Below are positions 1 through 7,470 of a DNA stretch of 13,137 bases, in pieces. A program made the position numbers and the translations under genes. The notes beneath the pieces are model-generated. The model was not told where the DNA came from. It saw only the letters and a program-made list of their open reading frames with translations, and searched no databases. Every line of letters starts with the position of its first letter. Position 1 is the stretch's first letter. Source of the DNA: an uncultured Collinsella sp. (GTDB lineage: Bacteria; Actinomycetota; Coriobacteriia; Coriobacteriales; Coriobacteriaceae); contig CABUOA010000043.1 of the NCBI GenBank assembly GCA_902493145.1, forward strand, positions 1-13,137. The letters run 5' to 3'.

Positions 1-390
1 CTCGGGCGCCGGCGTAGACGCGGGCGCAACCTCGGATGCCGGGGCTATGGGAAACGCCGGCGCGGCGGGCTCGGGTGCCGCAAACACCGCAGCGCTCTCG
101 TTGATTGCCGCGGCGACGGGCTCTGCAAAGTGAGCCGGCGCCGGGGTTGCTTCGGGCGCTGTGGGCTGTTCCGCAGCATGTGCGCCGATGGGCGCCGCTA
201 CGGCATCCTCTTCGTCCTCGTTATCGGCGAGATCCGAAATATCATGCGTTACATGCGAAAGAGGCAGGGAGAACACGGTGTCCTCGGGTTCCACGGGTGC
301 GGAGCCCGCCGGAGCGGCGTGGGCCGGCGCAGCTGTGGCGGCAGCCGGTGCCTCGGTCATAGTTGCGGACTTGTTCTCCTCGTCGATCAT
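1..390 (-). CDS. Ala/Pro-rich, acidic N-terminal region of a partial protein; possible PP2C phosphatase by position
   Basis: This reading frame stays open from an ATG at 390 to the left edge, giving 130 codons with no stop, so the gene is truncated by the window. The ATG overlaps the TGA of the preceding FHA gene (ATGA, 387-390). An AAGGTG ribosome binding site lies 8 bases upstream, which favours this start over the in-frame ATG at 360. The visible part is low-complexity Ala/Pro sequence with an acidic patch (DNEDEED, about residues 66-72). It has no recognisable catalytic motif, signal peptide or membrane helix. In related actinobacterial clusters the gene after the two FHA genes encodes the PP2C-type Ser/Thr phosphatase (PstP). 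That identity is inferred from position only; the visible portion would be an unusually long disordered N-terminal extension. It could equally be another low-complexity signalling protein. Confidence 0.75.
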   Translation of the reverse strand, partial: MIDEENKSATMTEAPAAATAAPAHAAPAGSAPVEPEDTVFSLPLSHVTHDISDLADNEDEEDAVAAPIGAHAAEQPTAPEATPAPAHFAEPVAAAINESAAVFAAPEPAAPAFPIAPASEVAPASTPAPE

Positions 391-803
391 CGACGGTTCA
401 CCTTCATGACCACGTCGCCAATCTGGACTTCGTCGCCCTCACGCAGCGTCGCGGGCTCCACGAGCTGGCGGCCGTTGACGAGTGTGCCGTTAAGCGAGTT
501 GAGGTCCTCGATGATGAGCGCCGGGCCCTGCAGCGAAAAGCGCGCATGCGAGGCCGAGACGAACGGTTCGTTGATGCAGATGTCCGAAGATGGCGAGCGA
601 CCGACGATGACGGGGCCGAGCATGTCTACGTGGATGCCACGGATGCCGCGCGGGCCCTTGTCCACATCGATCGTCCAGATAGCCGAGTCGCGGCGCTGTC
701 CGCGAACAAGTCCCACGCCGGTCTTCATGACGGCGAACAGGAAGATATAGAGCAGGGCGACCAGGACGATGCGGCCTGCAAAAAGGACGATATCGATGTT
801 CAT
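387..803 (-). CDS. fhaB: Membrane-anchored FHA domain protein, FhaB-like
   Basis: This 138-residue protein has one hydrophobic N-terminal segment (about residues 5-26) followed by a cytoplasmic FHA domain (about 55-136). FHA domains bind phosphothreonine peptides. The key positions are present: Gly68-Arg69-Ser70, the Ser83-Ala-Ser-His86 variant of the SRxH motif, and Asn105-Gly106 in the LNSLNG turn. Length and layout match FhaB/FipA-type proteins, which work with PknB-type kinases in actinobacterial cell-wall and division control. The ATG at 803 lies 6 bp after the fhaA stop and has an AGGGG ribosome binding site 10 bases upstream. Its stop overlaps the next start. The gene sits in a kinase-fhaA-fhaB operon, so it probably reads phosphorylation made by that kinase. 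The FHA domain is certain; the fhaB name rests on synteny and size. Confidence 0.9.
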   Translation of the reverse strand: MNIDIVLFAGRIVLVALLYIFLFAVMKTGVGLVRGQRRDSAIWTIDVDKGPRGIRGIHVDMLGPVIVGRSPSSDICINEPFVSASHARFSLQGPALIIEDLNSLNGTLVNGRQLVEPATLREGDEVQIGDVVMKVNRR

Positions 804-809
804 AAGCGA

Positions 810-1823
810 CTATCCCCTAAATTCAAAGGTGCTCAGGCCAAACGTCAGTAGATCGCCGTTGCGCAGCGGGCAGCGCGTAATGCGGCGGTTGTTGACGAGC
901 GTGCCGTTGGTGGAATTGAGGTCCTCGATCGACCAATCCGAGCCCGTAAAGGTGAGCTGGGCGTGGCGGCGCGACACGTTGGGGTCGCGCAGGGCGATGT
1001 CCGAAACCGAACGCTCGCGACCGATGGTCACCTGTGCGGAGGTGATGCTATGGCTCTCGCCGCTCACGACGTCGACGAGCTGGGCGAGCGGGCGCTGCGG
1101 GGCGCGAGTGCTTGCCATGTTGGAGGCGATGCCGGCTGCGGCGCCTAGGCCCACGGCGGCACCGGTCGCGGCGGCTCCGCCCATGCCGGCAAGCGCGTCG
1201 CGCGAGACGGTCTGCGGCACCGGGATGGGTGCGGCGGCGGGGTCGGGGACGCTGGGCGCGAAGGGGTCTGCCATGGCAAGCGGGTCGGGAGCGGCGGCGC
1301 GAGGCGTCGGCTGCTGCTGGGGCATGGCGGCGGGGCGCTGCTGCTGCGGGGCAGCAAACTGCTGCTGGCCGGCGCGCGGGGCGCTGGCGGCACGGCTTGC
1401 TGCTGAGTTGTTCTGGCCCAGGCCGTTTTGATAGGCGCGCTCTTCTTCGTACAGGCGGCCGAGCGTGGGGGCATCGACGTTCTCGGCAAAGACCGAGAAC
1501 TTGCCGGCGCGCAGCTGCGGATCGATCATAAAGCGCACGAGGGGCTCGCCGACAAAGACATAGCGGCGCTTTTCGGCCTGCGCTTTCACAAACTCGCGGA
1601 CCTCGCACGAAAGCTCGGGGTAGAACGGGGCGAGCATGGGATCGTCGTCGGCGGCGATCAGGATGGTATAGAGTGCCGGCGCCGTGTTGACGCCATTGAT
1701 CACCAGAGTCTGATCCTCCATGTCGCGAGCGGCCTGCTTGGCAAGCTTCTTAAAGGAGAACGGGGCACGGGTGGCACCGAAGATGCCGGCCACGTGGTCC
1801 TCGAAGATGTTCAGGAAGTTCAC
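810..1823 (-). CDS. fhaA: FhaA-type protein: DUF3662 N-terminal domain, linker, C-terminal FHA domain
   Basis: This 337-residue protein begins with a DUF3662/FhaA N-terminal domain (about residues 1-130, starting MNFLNIFEDH). A Gln/Pro/Ala-rich linker follows (about 135-207), then a Gly/Ala-rich hydrophobic stretch (about 208-237) and an FHA domain (about 246-336). The FHA signature is complete: Gly268-Arg269, Ser284-Arg-Arg-His287 and the LNSTNG turn with Asn306. In mycobacteria FhaA binds phosphorylated partners such as the MviN flippase domain and links PknB signalling to peptidoglycan synthesis. A similar role is inferred here. The start is a GTG at 1823 that overlaps the kinase stop (GTGA, 1820-1823), with GGAGAG upstream inside the kinase gene, so translation is probably coupled. 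The Gly/Ala stretch before the FHA domain is atypical; the remainder fits the family. Confidence 0.93.
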   Translation of the reverse strand: MNFLNIFEDHVAGIFGATRAPFSFKKLAKQAARDMEDQTLVINGVNTAPALYTILIAADDDPMLAPFYPELSCEVREFVKAQAEKRRYVFVGEPLVRFMIDPQLRAGKFSVFAENVDAPTLGRLYEEERAYQNGLGQNNSAASRAASAPRAGQQQFAAPQQQRPAAMPQQQPTPRAAAPDPLAMADPFAPSVPDPAAAPIPVPQTVSRDALAGMGGAAATGAAVGLGAAAGIASNMASTRAPQRPLAQLVDVVSGESHSITSAQVTIGRERSVSDIALRDPNVSRRHAQLTFTGSDWSIEDLNSTNGTLVNNRRITRCPLRNGDLLTFGLSTFEFRG

Positions 1824-3673
1824 GAAAGATCACTCTCCGTATAGGTTCTTTGGTATCCGAGCAAATATAGGCATATCCCAACGATTATAGAGGATAGGGT
1901 TCCCGCAACCGCCGCCTTGGCGACGACCGCGGCTGCAAGGCTGGCAATTTCCATATGGTGTGCAAGACAGGACGCCGCTGCGCAGCCGATGCCGGCGACA
2001 GCGATGGCGGCGATTGCGGCAAGGTTTGAGCCCTGATCGGCACGCTTGGCATGGGCGTTGAGCAGCGCAGATGACGCCGCGGCAGTTGCCGCTACCAGCA
2101 CAAAGGCAGCCCAAAGGAGTGGGTCTCCCAGCGCTGCGGCAACGTTACCGAGCCCCAGCACGCCTCCGGCTGAAAGCGCGACCGTGGCCAGACGGGCAAA
2201 AAGCACGCCCATGCCCGTTGCCGCGGCAGCGCTTGCCGGGCCGAGCCAAAATGACGCGACGCCGGCGGCGACCCCAGCTGCCAGGAAGGTATTGCCAGTC
2301 AGACAGCCAAGCGCGAGTGCGCAGGTGAGCGCGGCGCTCGCGGCAGCCTCGGTGCGACCCCAGGCGATCCACCAACCGGACATGGCAGCGGCAAAGATCA
2401 CCGCGACGGGCAACATCGACAGGATGCCCTGCGCCTGCATGGTGGCGTTGGCCATGAGCACCAAAAAGCCCACAGCCGAGATGGCCGAGCCGATCTGGGG
2501 GGCCAGGCCAGCCGCCGCTCCGATCGCGATAGCCGCAATGACTAGGCCGGGAAGCGCCGCGACCCCGGCCGTTTGCATCAGCAAAAAGCTAAAGGTGCCG
2601 CACGTTAGCGCCGAGATAGTGCGCATGGCGTAGTCGCGCGCATGGCTCCAGCGCGTGCCCGCCCAGCCGAGTGCGGGGTCGACCTCGATGACGTCGTCCT
2701 CGTAGTGCGACGGCTCGATATCGTCGAGTTCCTGCTCGTCATCCGAAAGCTCGCCAACCATTTGCTCCAGGCTGCGACGGCCCTCGCGCACGCTGCCCAG
2801 ACCGGCAAGGAGCTGGTCGCAAAATGCCTCGATGCTGTTGGGGCGGTCCTGCGGCATGGGGGAGAGCGCGCTCATGAGCGCGGCCTCGGCTCCCGGGGGA
2901 AAGTGTGGTATCAGCTCGCTGGGATAGGTGGCGCCGCCGATGATGCGGCCGAGCGAGTCGGCGGGCGTGGCCGCCATAAAGGGAGCGCTGCCGCACAAGC
3001 CCTCATAGATAACGCAGGCAAGGGCAAAGACATCGGCGCGTTCGTCGACCGTGCCGGTCTCGATATCGAGCTGCTCGGGCGGCATGTAGCCGATGGTGCC
3101 GCCGCGCGAGCCGCCAAAGCCACCGGCGGACGACAGTCGCGCCATGCCAAAGTCGGTGAGCTTTACATTGCCCGAGTGGTCGATGAGCACGTTGGCGGGC
3201 TTAATGTCCAGGTGGAGTACGCCATTGCTATGGGCGAAGGTGAGCGCCTGGCCCAGGGCATCGGCAATGGCCGCGGCCTCGTCAAAGGTAAGTGAGTGGC
3301 CGTCCACGCGATGCAAAAACTCGGCCAACGACATACCGTCGACATACTCCATGACCAAGTAGGCATAGGCGGTGTCGTGCGTAAAGTCGATGACCTGCAC
3401 GATATTAGGATGTTGAAGCATGGCGGCAGTGTGCGCCTCGCGCAGGACATCCATGATGTCGCTGGCGGGCATGCCGGCGCCGTTGATAAGGGGGATGCGC
3501 TTAATGGCGACGCGGCGGCGCAGGTGCGTGTCGCGGCAGATCTCGATGGAGCCAAAACCGCCGGTCGCAAGTGTCTCGAGCGGCTGGTACCGCTTGAGCA
3601 GCTCGCGAGAGCTGGTGCCCTCCAAAGGGACGTCCGGCGAGAACCGGGCGGTATGTTGCGAGAAAAGCGGCAT
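1820..3673 (-). CDS. Hanks-type Ser/Thr protein kinase with polytopic C-terminal membrane domain
   Basis: The kinase domain covers about residues 25-295 of 617. It has a glycine loop (TGGFGSI, 37-43), ATP-binding Lys58 in VAIKRI, a catalytic loop HLDIKPAN (154-161), DFG (174-176) and MPPE (197-200, the APE motif). The catalytic Asp156 is present, but the usual preceding Arg is Leu. An acidic juxtamembrane linker (about 305-335) follows, then about ten hydrophobic Ala/Gly-rich segments (about 350-607). There are no PASTA repeats. An in-frame TTG at 3679 extends the ORF slightly. I chose the ATG at 3673 because GAGGG lies 6 bases before it, whereas that site would abut the TTG. The kinase leads an operon with fhaA and fhaB, whose FHA domains are natural readers of its phosphorylation. 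Family assignment is firm; substrates and the signal sensed are unknown. Confidence 0.93.
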   Translation of the reverse strand: MPLFSQHTARFSPDVPLEGTSSRELLKRYQPLETLATGGFGSIEICRDTHLRRRVAIKRIPLINGAGMPASDIMDVLREAHTAAMLQHPNIVQVIDFTHDTAYAYLVMEYVDGMSLAEFLHRVDGHSLTFDEAAAIADALGQALTFAHSNGVLHLDIKPANVLIDHSGNVKLTDFGMARLSSAGGFGGSRGGTIGYMPPEQLDIETGTVDERADVFALACVIYEGLCGSAPFMAATPADSLGRIIGGATYPSELIPHFPPGAEAALMSALSPMPQDRPNSIEAFCDQLLAGLGSVREGRRSLEQMVGELSDDEQELDDIEPSHYEDDVIEVDPALGWAGTRWSHARDYAMRTISALTCGTFSFLLMQTAGVAALPGLVIAAIAIGAAAGLAPQIGSAISAVGFLVLMANATMQAQGILSMLPVAVIFAAAMSGWWIAWGRTEAAASAALTCALALGCLTGNTFLAAGVAAGVASFWLGPASAAAATGMGVLFARLATVALSAGGVLGLGNVAAALGDPLLWAAFVLVAATAAASSALLNAHAKRADQGSNLAAIAAIAVAGIGCAAASCLAHHMEIASLAAAVVAKAAVAGTLSSIIVGICLYLLGYQRTYTESDLS

Positions 3674-3753
3674 GGCCAACCCTCGTGCGTTTAAAGTTCG
3701 TTTGCGAGCGGCGGGCGCGGAGCCGAGCCATTCGCGGTGGCATAGATGCTGCT

Positions 3754-3762
3754 AGTGTAGCA
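3754..3762 (-). promoter_or_regulatory. Putative extended -10 promoter of the left kinase-FHA operon
   Basis: The minus strand reads TGCTACACT, an extended -10 element (TGnTAnnnT), about 80 bases upstream of the kinase ATG at 3673. No good -35 hexamer sits 16-18 bases upstream, which is tolerable for an extended -10 promoter. The rest of the 144-bp gap between the YcxB-like gene and the kinase shows no strong terminator, so read-through from the upstream gene is also possible. Confidence 0.4.
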
Positions 3763-3817
3763 CGCTCGGGCAGATGGCGAGGATAACGGGATGTGAGGCT
3801 GCCTGTCTGGCTTGGCC

Positions 3818-4534
3818 TTAGTGCTTCTTCTTGTTCTTCTTCTGCTTGCGCTGCTTGCCCTTGGTCTCCTGGGGCTTGTCGCCCTGCTTGGCCTCGGCGG
3901 CGGCCTTCTCGGCCTTCATTTTCTTCTTCTTGGTCTCGATGCGGAGTTTTTTGTTGATGCGGGCCTTGAGGAAGGGACCGAACTGCTCGGCATCGCCACG
4001 GACGAAGGTGTCCTTGGGGATCGTCACGCCCTGGTCGGCGAACATGGCCACAAAGATGCGCTCGCCGTCGAGTACGTGGTCGAGCTTGTCAAACGGGAAG
4101 AACTGCGACTTGCCGCTCTTGCCCCAAACCATCAGGCCGTCCTCGTTGGCGGCGACGCGGCGATAGCGGCCACCCATGGACTCGTCGGCCTCGACGGCGT
4201 CGATAAAGTCGCGGGCGAGCGTGTGGTGCAGGTTCTTGCTCCACCAGGCCAAAAAGGCGCCGAACACGATCAGCACGACGCCGAACTTGATCCAGCTGCC
4301 GCCGGCCACCAGCATGCCGATGCCGATGAGCGCGGCAATCGCGGCGGCGACGTACAGGGAGCCACGGCGCCTGGGCGAGGCGACCAGGCGTGCAAAGTCG
4401 GTGACCAGGTCGTTTTCGTACTGGTACTCGTTGAGGTACAGGATGCCGTCGTCGGCTGCGGCCTGCGCCTCGAGCGCGACCTCGACCTGGTCGGCTGCTT
4501 CGGAGGGAACGGGGTTGCTCTCTGCGTCTGCCAT
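3818..4534 (-). CDS. YcxB-like membrane protein with two transmembrane helices and a Lys-rich tail
   Basis: This 238-residue protein has an acidic N-terminus, two adjacent hydrophobic helices (about 59-78 and 80-98) and a cytoplasmic domain (about 105-195). The YcxB-like features are an aromatic/basic stretch ending in the FPFDKLDHV segment and a closing FVRGDAEQFGPFLKARI helix. It ends in a strongly basic tail (about 195-238, dominated by Lys). YcxB-like proteins are widespread and poorly characterised, so no function is assigned. The ATG at 4534 is supported by AGGAG 10 bases upstream. It is divergent from dnaX and reads the same way as the kinase operon, 144 bp further on. The tail might contact acidic lipids or nucleic acid, but that is speculation. 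The family call rests on overall layout and the C-terminal motif rather than on catalytic residues. Confidence 0.75.
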   Translation of the reverse strand: MADAESNPVPSEAADQVEVALEAQAAADDGILYLNEYQYENDLVTDFARLVASPRRRGSLYVAAAIAALIGIGMLVAGGSWIKFGVVLIVFGAFLAWWSKNLHHTLARDFIDAVEADESMGGRYRRVAANEDGLMVWGKSGKSQFFPFDKLDHVLDGERIFVAMFADQGVTIPKDTFVRGDAEQFGPFLKARINKKLRIETKKKKMKAEKAAAEAKQGDKPQETKGKQRKQKKNKKKH

Positions 4535-4573
4535 GCTCTTTGGACTCCTATCGCGGCGGGCTCGCCGTACGGG

Positions 4574-4581
4574 TTATTATG
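4574..4581. promoter_or_regulatory. Possible back-to-back -10 elements between the YcxB-like gene and dnaX
   Basis: The 115-bp divergent gap holds one AT-rich octamer. It reads TATTAT on the plus strand (4575-4580) and CATAAT on the minus strand (4576-4581), each five of six matches to the -10 consensus. The distances to the starts (dnaX at 4650, YcxB-like gene at 4534) fit short leaders in both directions. No convincing -35 element was seen for either, so this is tentative. Confidence 0.3.
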
Positions 4582-4649
4582 AATGCAGTATGCCGTGCGA
4601 CCGCATGGCCGTCGCGGCAACAAGTCTCAGTATACCCGGGGGAGCACCC

Positions 4650-7133
4650 ATGGAATCGTTGTACCGAAAGTATCGCCCGCTCACCTTCGACTCCGTGGTG
4701 GGCCAGCAGCATATCGTCTCGACGCTCGAGCACGCTATCACCGAGGGACGCCTGTCCCACGCCTACCTGTTCTGCGGACCGCGCGGCACGGGCAAGACCA
4801 CCATGGCGCGCATCCTTGCCAAGGCGCTGCTGTGCCGCAATGCCGAGGCAGCGCGCGCCGAGGGTGCAAGCGGCTGCATGCCCGACGGTACTTGCGAGGA
4901 GTGCGAGCTCATTGCCGAGGGCAACCACCCCGATGTCTACGAGCTCGATGCCGCAAGCCGTACCGGCGTGGACAACGTGCGCGAGGAGATCATCAACTCC
5001 GTCAACTTTGCCCCGGTGCGCGGCAAGTACAAGATCTATATCATCGACGAGGTCCACATGCTCACGACGGCGGCGTTCAACGCGCTGCTCAAGACGCTTG
5101 AGGAGCCGCCGGCACACGTGATCTTTGTGCTGTGCACCACCGACCCGCAAAAGATTCTGGAGACCATCCTCTCGCGCTGCCAGCGTTTCGATTTCCATCG
5201 CATCGGCAACGAGGATATTGAGCATCGCCTGGCATACGTATGCGAGCAGGAGGGCTTCGATTACGACGACGAGGCGCTCGCCATCGTGGCGCGCCATGCC
5301 AAGGGCGGCATGCGCGACGCGCTCTCCACGCTGGAGCAGCTGAGCGTTTTTGGCAACGGTTCTGTGCATGCGGACGATGCCCGCTCGCTTTTAGGCGAGG
5401 TTTCGGACCAGATTCTGGGCGAGTTTTCCCGCGCCATTGCCGATCGCGATGTTGCCGAGCTCTATGGACTGATTCGTGCGCAGGTCGAGGAAGGAAACGA
5501 CCTGCTGGAGCTGACGCGCGACCTGGTAGCGCATGTGCGTGACGTGTACGTTGCCTGCGTTGCCGGTGCCCGTGCCGAGCTGTTTGAGGGCGGCTCCGAG
5601 CAGGCCGAGGCGCTTGCTGCCGAGGCCGCTGCCTTTGGCGAGCATCCTGCCGACCGCCTGGCCCGCGTGCTGACGGTGCTCGACGATGCCGCACTGGAGA
5701 TGAGGGGCGCGAGCGACGTGCGCCTGGTGCTCGAGATCGCCTGCACGCGCCTGGCACGTCCCGAGGCTGATTTAACGATTGAGGCATTGGCCGAGCGCGT
5801 GGCGCGTCTGGAGGCCATGGTTGCCAACGGCGCCGTGCCGGCGAGCGTGGCTGCTGCTCAGGCCACCGCGCCTGCAGCATCCGTACCCGCTGCTGCCCAG
5901 CAGCCGACGCTGATCTCGGGTGCCCGAGCCGCTACTCCGGCGGCATCTGCTACCACCGCTGATACGTCCGCGCGCCAGGGCGGTATGCCTTGGGACCGTG
6001 GTGCTGCCGCTCCGGCGGCTCAGCCTGCGCCCCGTTCTGCGTCCGTGTCGGCTTCCAAGCATGCAGCGTCTGCACCTCAGTCTGCGCCGGCTCCGACGCC
6101 TCAGCCCGTTGCAGCCCCCGCGCCTGCCACCGCTCCGGCACCTAAGCCCCAGCCCAACACCGCCGCCCAGGTTGCTGCCGCTGGTGCCGCCGAGACCCCC
6201 GCGGTCGAGGATGCCGGTGAGCTCCAGCGCAAATGGGCCGAGGTCGTCGAACGCGTCAAGGCTCGTCAGGCCTCCTACGCAGGGCTTTTGCTCAATGCCC
6301 GCGCCACAGCAGACGACGGCTCCAAGCTCACGGTCTCGTTCCCCGCGGGCTCGACCTTTGCCATCAAGATGCTCGGACGCGCCGACACGCAGTCGGTGGT
6401 CCTGCCGACAGTCAGTGCGGTCTTCGGTCGTCGCACCGTCGACTACGTCCTGGATGGAGGTGGCACGCTGGCTCCTCAACATGAGGAGCATTCTCCATCT
6501 GCACGGGCTGCGGCATCTGCGGACCCGCAACCCGTGTCCTCGGCGGCCCCTGCATCCTCGAACGTCAGCGCGACGCAGCCAAAAGCGGCACCGGTAGCGG
6601 CACCGACCCCGTCGGCGCCTGAACCCGCTGCGCCCAAACAGGCTGCTCCGGTCCCCGCGCCCAAGCCCGCCGCCGCGCCTGCGCCCAAGTCATCCGACCT
6701 GGGCAAAGCCCCCTGGCTGCGCTCCGACAACCCCGCTGGCGCTCCTGCCACGGGCAAGCTCCCGACCGAGCCCGCACCCCGAGCGCCCGAGCGCGCGTCC
6801 GCTCCCAAGGCTCAGCCGTCTGCGCAGTCTGCACCGTGGGAATCCGAGCAGGTGCCCTACGATGACGCCATGGTCGGCGGCTTTGCAGGCGATGCGAGCG
6901 AGGACGATCTGCCTCCGTTCGACGTGCCGGGTGCGACGCCCGCGCCCAAGCCCGCTGCAACTGCCCCCAAAGAGGAGGACGCTCCTGCAGCTCCCTGGGA
7001 GTCCAACCCCGGCGCGGGCAATCCCTTCGGCCATCAGGGCGCAGCCCCGAGCATCCCGCAGACCGAGGACGAGGCCAAAGCCCTCATCCGCAGCGTCTTC
7101 GGTCAGTCCACCATCTTCAAACCGGTGGAGTAG
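4650..7133 (+). CDS. dnaX: DNA polymerase III subunit gamma/tau
   Basis: DnaX is the ATPase of the clamp loader, which loads the sliding clamp and organises the replisome. The 827-residue product has Walker A GPRGTGKT (43-50), four zinc-site cysteines (62, 76, 82, 85), Walker B IIDEVH (131-136), a sensor-1 region at TT163-164 and the SRC motif with arginine finger Arg176. Clamp-loader domains end near residue 392. An Ala/Pro linker (about 395-518), a conserved folded block (about 520-603), a second Ala/Pro linker and a short C-terminal helix (about 805-827) follow. The frame is open upstream to 4176, but the ATG at 4650 matches the family start (MESLYRKYRP) and follows GGAG by 5 bases. It is separated from ybaB-recR by two unrelated small genes. 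No programmed frameshift site was recognised, so only the long tau form is expected. Confidence 0.98.
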   Translation: MESLYRKYRPLTFDSVVGQQHIVSTLEHAITEGRLSHAYLFCGPRGTGKTTMARILAKALLCRNAEAARAEGASGCMPDGTCEECELIAEGNHPDVYELDAASRTGVDNVREEIINSVNFAPVRGKYKIYIIDEVHMLTTAAFNALLKTLEEPPAHVIFVLCTTDPQKILETILSRCQRFDFHRIGNEDIEHRLAYVCEQEGFDYDDEALAIVARHAKGGMRDALSTLEQLSVFGNGSVHADDARSLLGEVSDQILGEFSRAIADRDVAELYGLIRAQVEEGNDLLELTRDLVAHVRDVYVACVAGARAELFEGGSEQAEALAAEAAAFGEHPADRLARVLTVLDDAALEMRGASDVRLVLEIACTRLARPEADLTIEALAERVARLEAMVANGAVPASVAAAQATAPAASVPAAAQQPTLISGARAATPAASATTADTSARQGGMPWDRGAAAPAAQPAPRSASVSASKHAASAPQSAPAPTPQPVAAPAPATAPAPKPQPNTAAQVAAAGAAETPAVEDAGELQRKWAEVVERVKARQASYAGLLLNARATADDGSKLTVSFPAGSTFAIKMLGRADTQSVVLPTVSAVFGRRTVDYVLDGGGTLAPQHEEHSPSARAAASADPQPVSSAAPASSNVSATQPKAAPVAAPTPSAPEPAAPKQAAPVPAPKPAAAPAPKSSDLGKAPWLRSDNPAGAPATGKLPTEPAPRAPERASAPKAQPSAQSAPWESEQVPYDDAMVGGFAGDASEDDLPPFDVPGATPAPKPAATAPKEEDAPAAPWESNPGAGNPFGHQGAAPSIPQTEDEAKALIRSVFGQSTIFKPVE

Positions 7134-7146
7134 CTGTACAGGCGGG

Positions 7147-7152
7147 TATACT
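7147..7152 (+). promoter_or_regulatory. Possible -10 element for the small gene at 7188
   Basis: TATACT (five of six consensus matches) lies in the 54-bp gap between the dnaX stop and the next gene and would give a leader of about 28 bases. The -35 region would fall inside the end of dnaX and is not convincing. No dnaX terminator was found in the gap, so read-through is an alternative. Confidence 0.33.
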
Positions 7153-7187
7153 GCTCAAGAAGAGACGTCTTTGAACGGAGCGAGCTT

Positions 7188-7448
7188 ATGATGTGGGAAT
7201 ATGTCCGCCTTGAGGACGATACGCAAGTTTCGTATTCCGAAGTCCGTGAGGACAACACGGTGAAGGTTGTTGTGGAGCGCCCGCGCGATTGGGGTTTTGA
7301 CACGGCGGAGTGCATCTTGCCGGCATTCAATTGGGTGTCACGCGAGGGCTTTAGCGAAGCGGACCTCAAAGAACTCGATGATTTCGTGCGCAACAATGCC
7401 CCGCTCATCCTGCGTTTTGCCTACGAAGGCGGACGAGTCTATGCCTAG
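7188..7448 (+). CDS. Small acidic protein of unknown function
   Basis: The 86-residue protein is soluble, acidic and rich in aromatic residues. It begins MMWEYVRLEDD and has an Asp/Glu-rich helix (about 58-69, FSEADLKELDDF). I see no signal peptide, membrane helix or known catalytic motif and do not recognise the family. GGAG lies 7 bases before the first of two tandem ATGs (7188 and 7191); the second could also serve. It follows dnaX by 54 bp and is convergent with the membrane protein gene at 7471, leaving only 22 bp between the stops and no visible terminator. The good ribosome binding site, composition and clean frame support a real gene. Function is unknown. Confidence 0.75.
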   Translation: MMWEYVRLEDDTQVSYSEVREDNTVKVVVERPRDWGFDTAECILPAFNWVSREGFSEADLKELDDFVRNNAPLILRFAYEGGRVYA

Positions 7449-7470
7449 TCTGTTTCGACTCGGCCATATA

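Noticed and set aside
3674..3679. TTG at 3679 as the left kinase start
   Set aside because: The GAGGG ribosome binding site would abut it directly; the ATG at 3673 has proper spacing.
3812..4582. 256-codon plus-strand frame with a Leu-rich start resembling membrane helices
   Set aside because: It is antisense to the YcxB-like gene. The Leu run is the complement of that protein's Lys-rich tail, not a real signal.
4176..4649. Possible N-terminal extension of dnaX by 158 codons
   Set aside because: The extension overlaps the opposite-strand YcxB-like gene, has no ribosome binding site, and DnaX homologues begin at the MESLYRKYRP start at 4650.
4535..4649. 4.5S RNA or tRNA gene before dnaX, a position where such genes are often found
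   Set aside because: The gap is only 115 bp and shows no conserved 4.5S core, cloverleaf or T-loop sequence. Only weak inverted repeats (such as TGCCG/CGGCA at 4591-4619) were seen.
4548..5369. 273-codon minus-strand frame opposite dnaX
   Set aside because: It lies entirely opposite the conserved dnaX ATPase region and its upstream gap; the product resembles no known protein.
4650..7133. Programmed frameshift site in dnaX that would yield a gamma subunit
   Set aside because: No A-rich slippery heptamer like that of Escherichia coli was seen at the end of the ATPase region.
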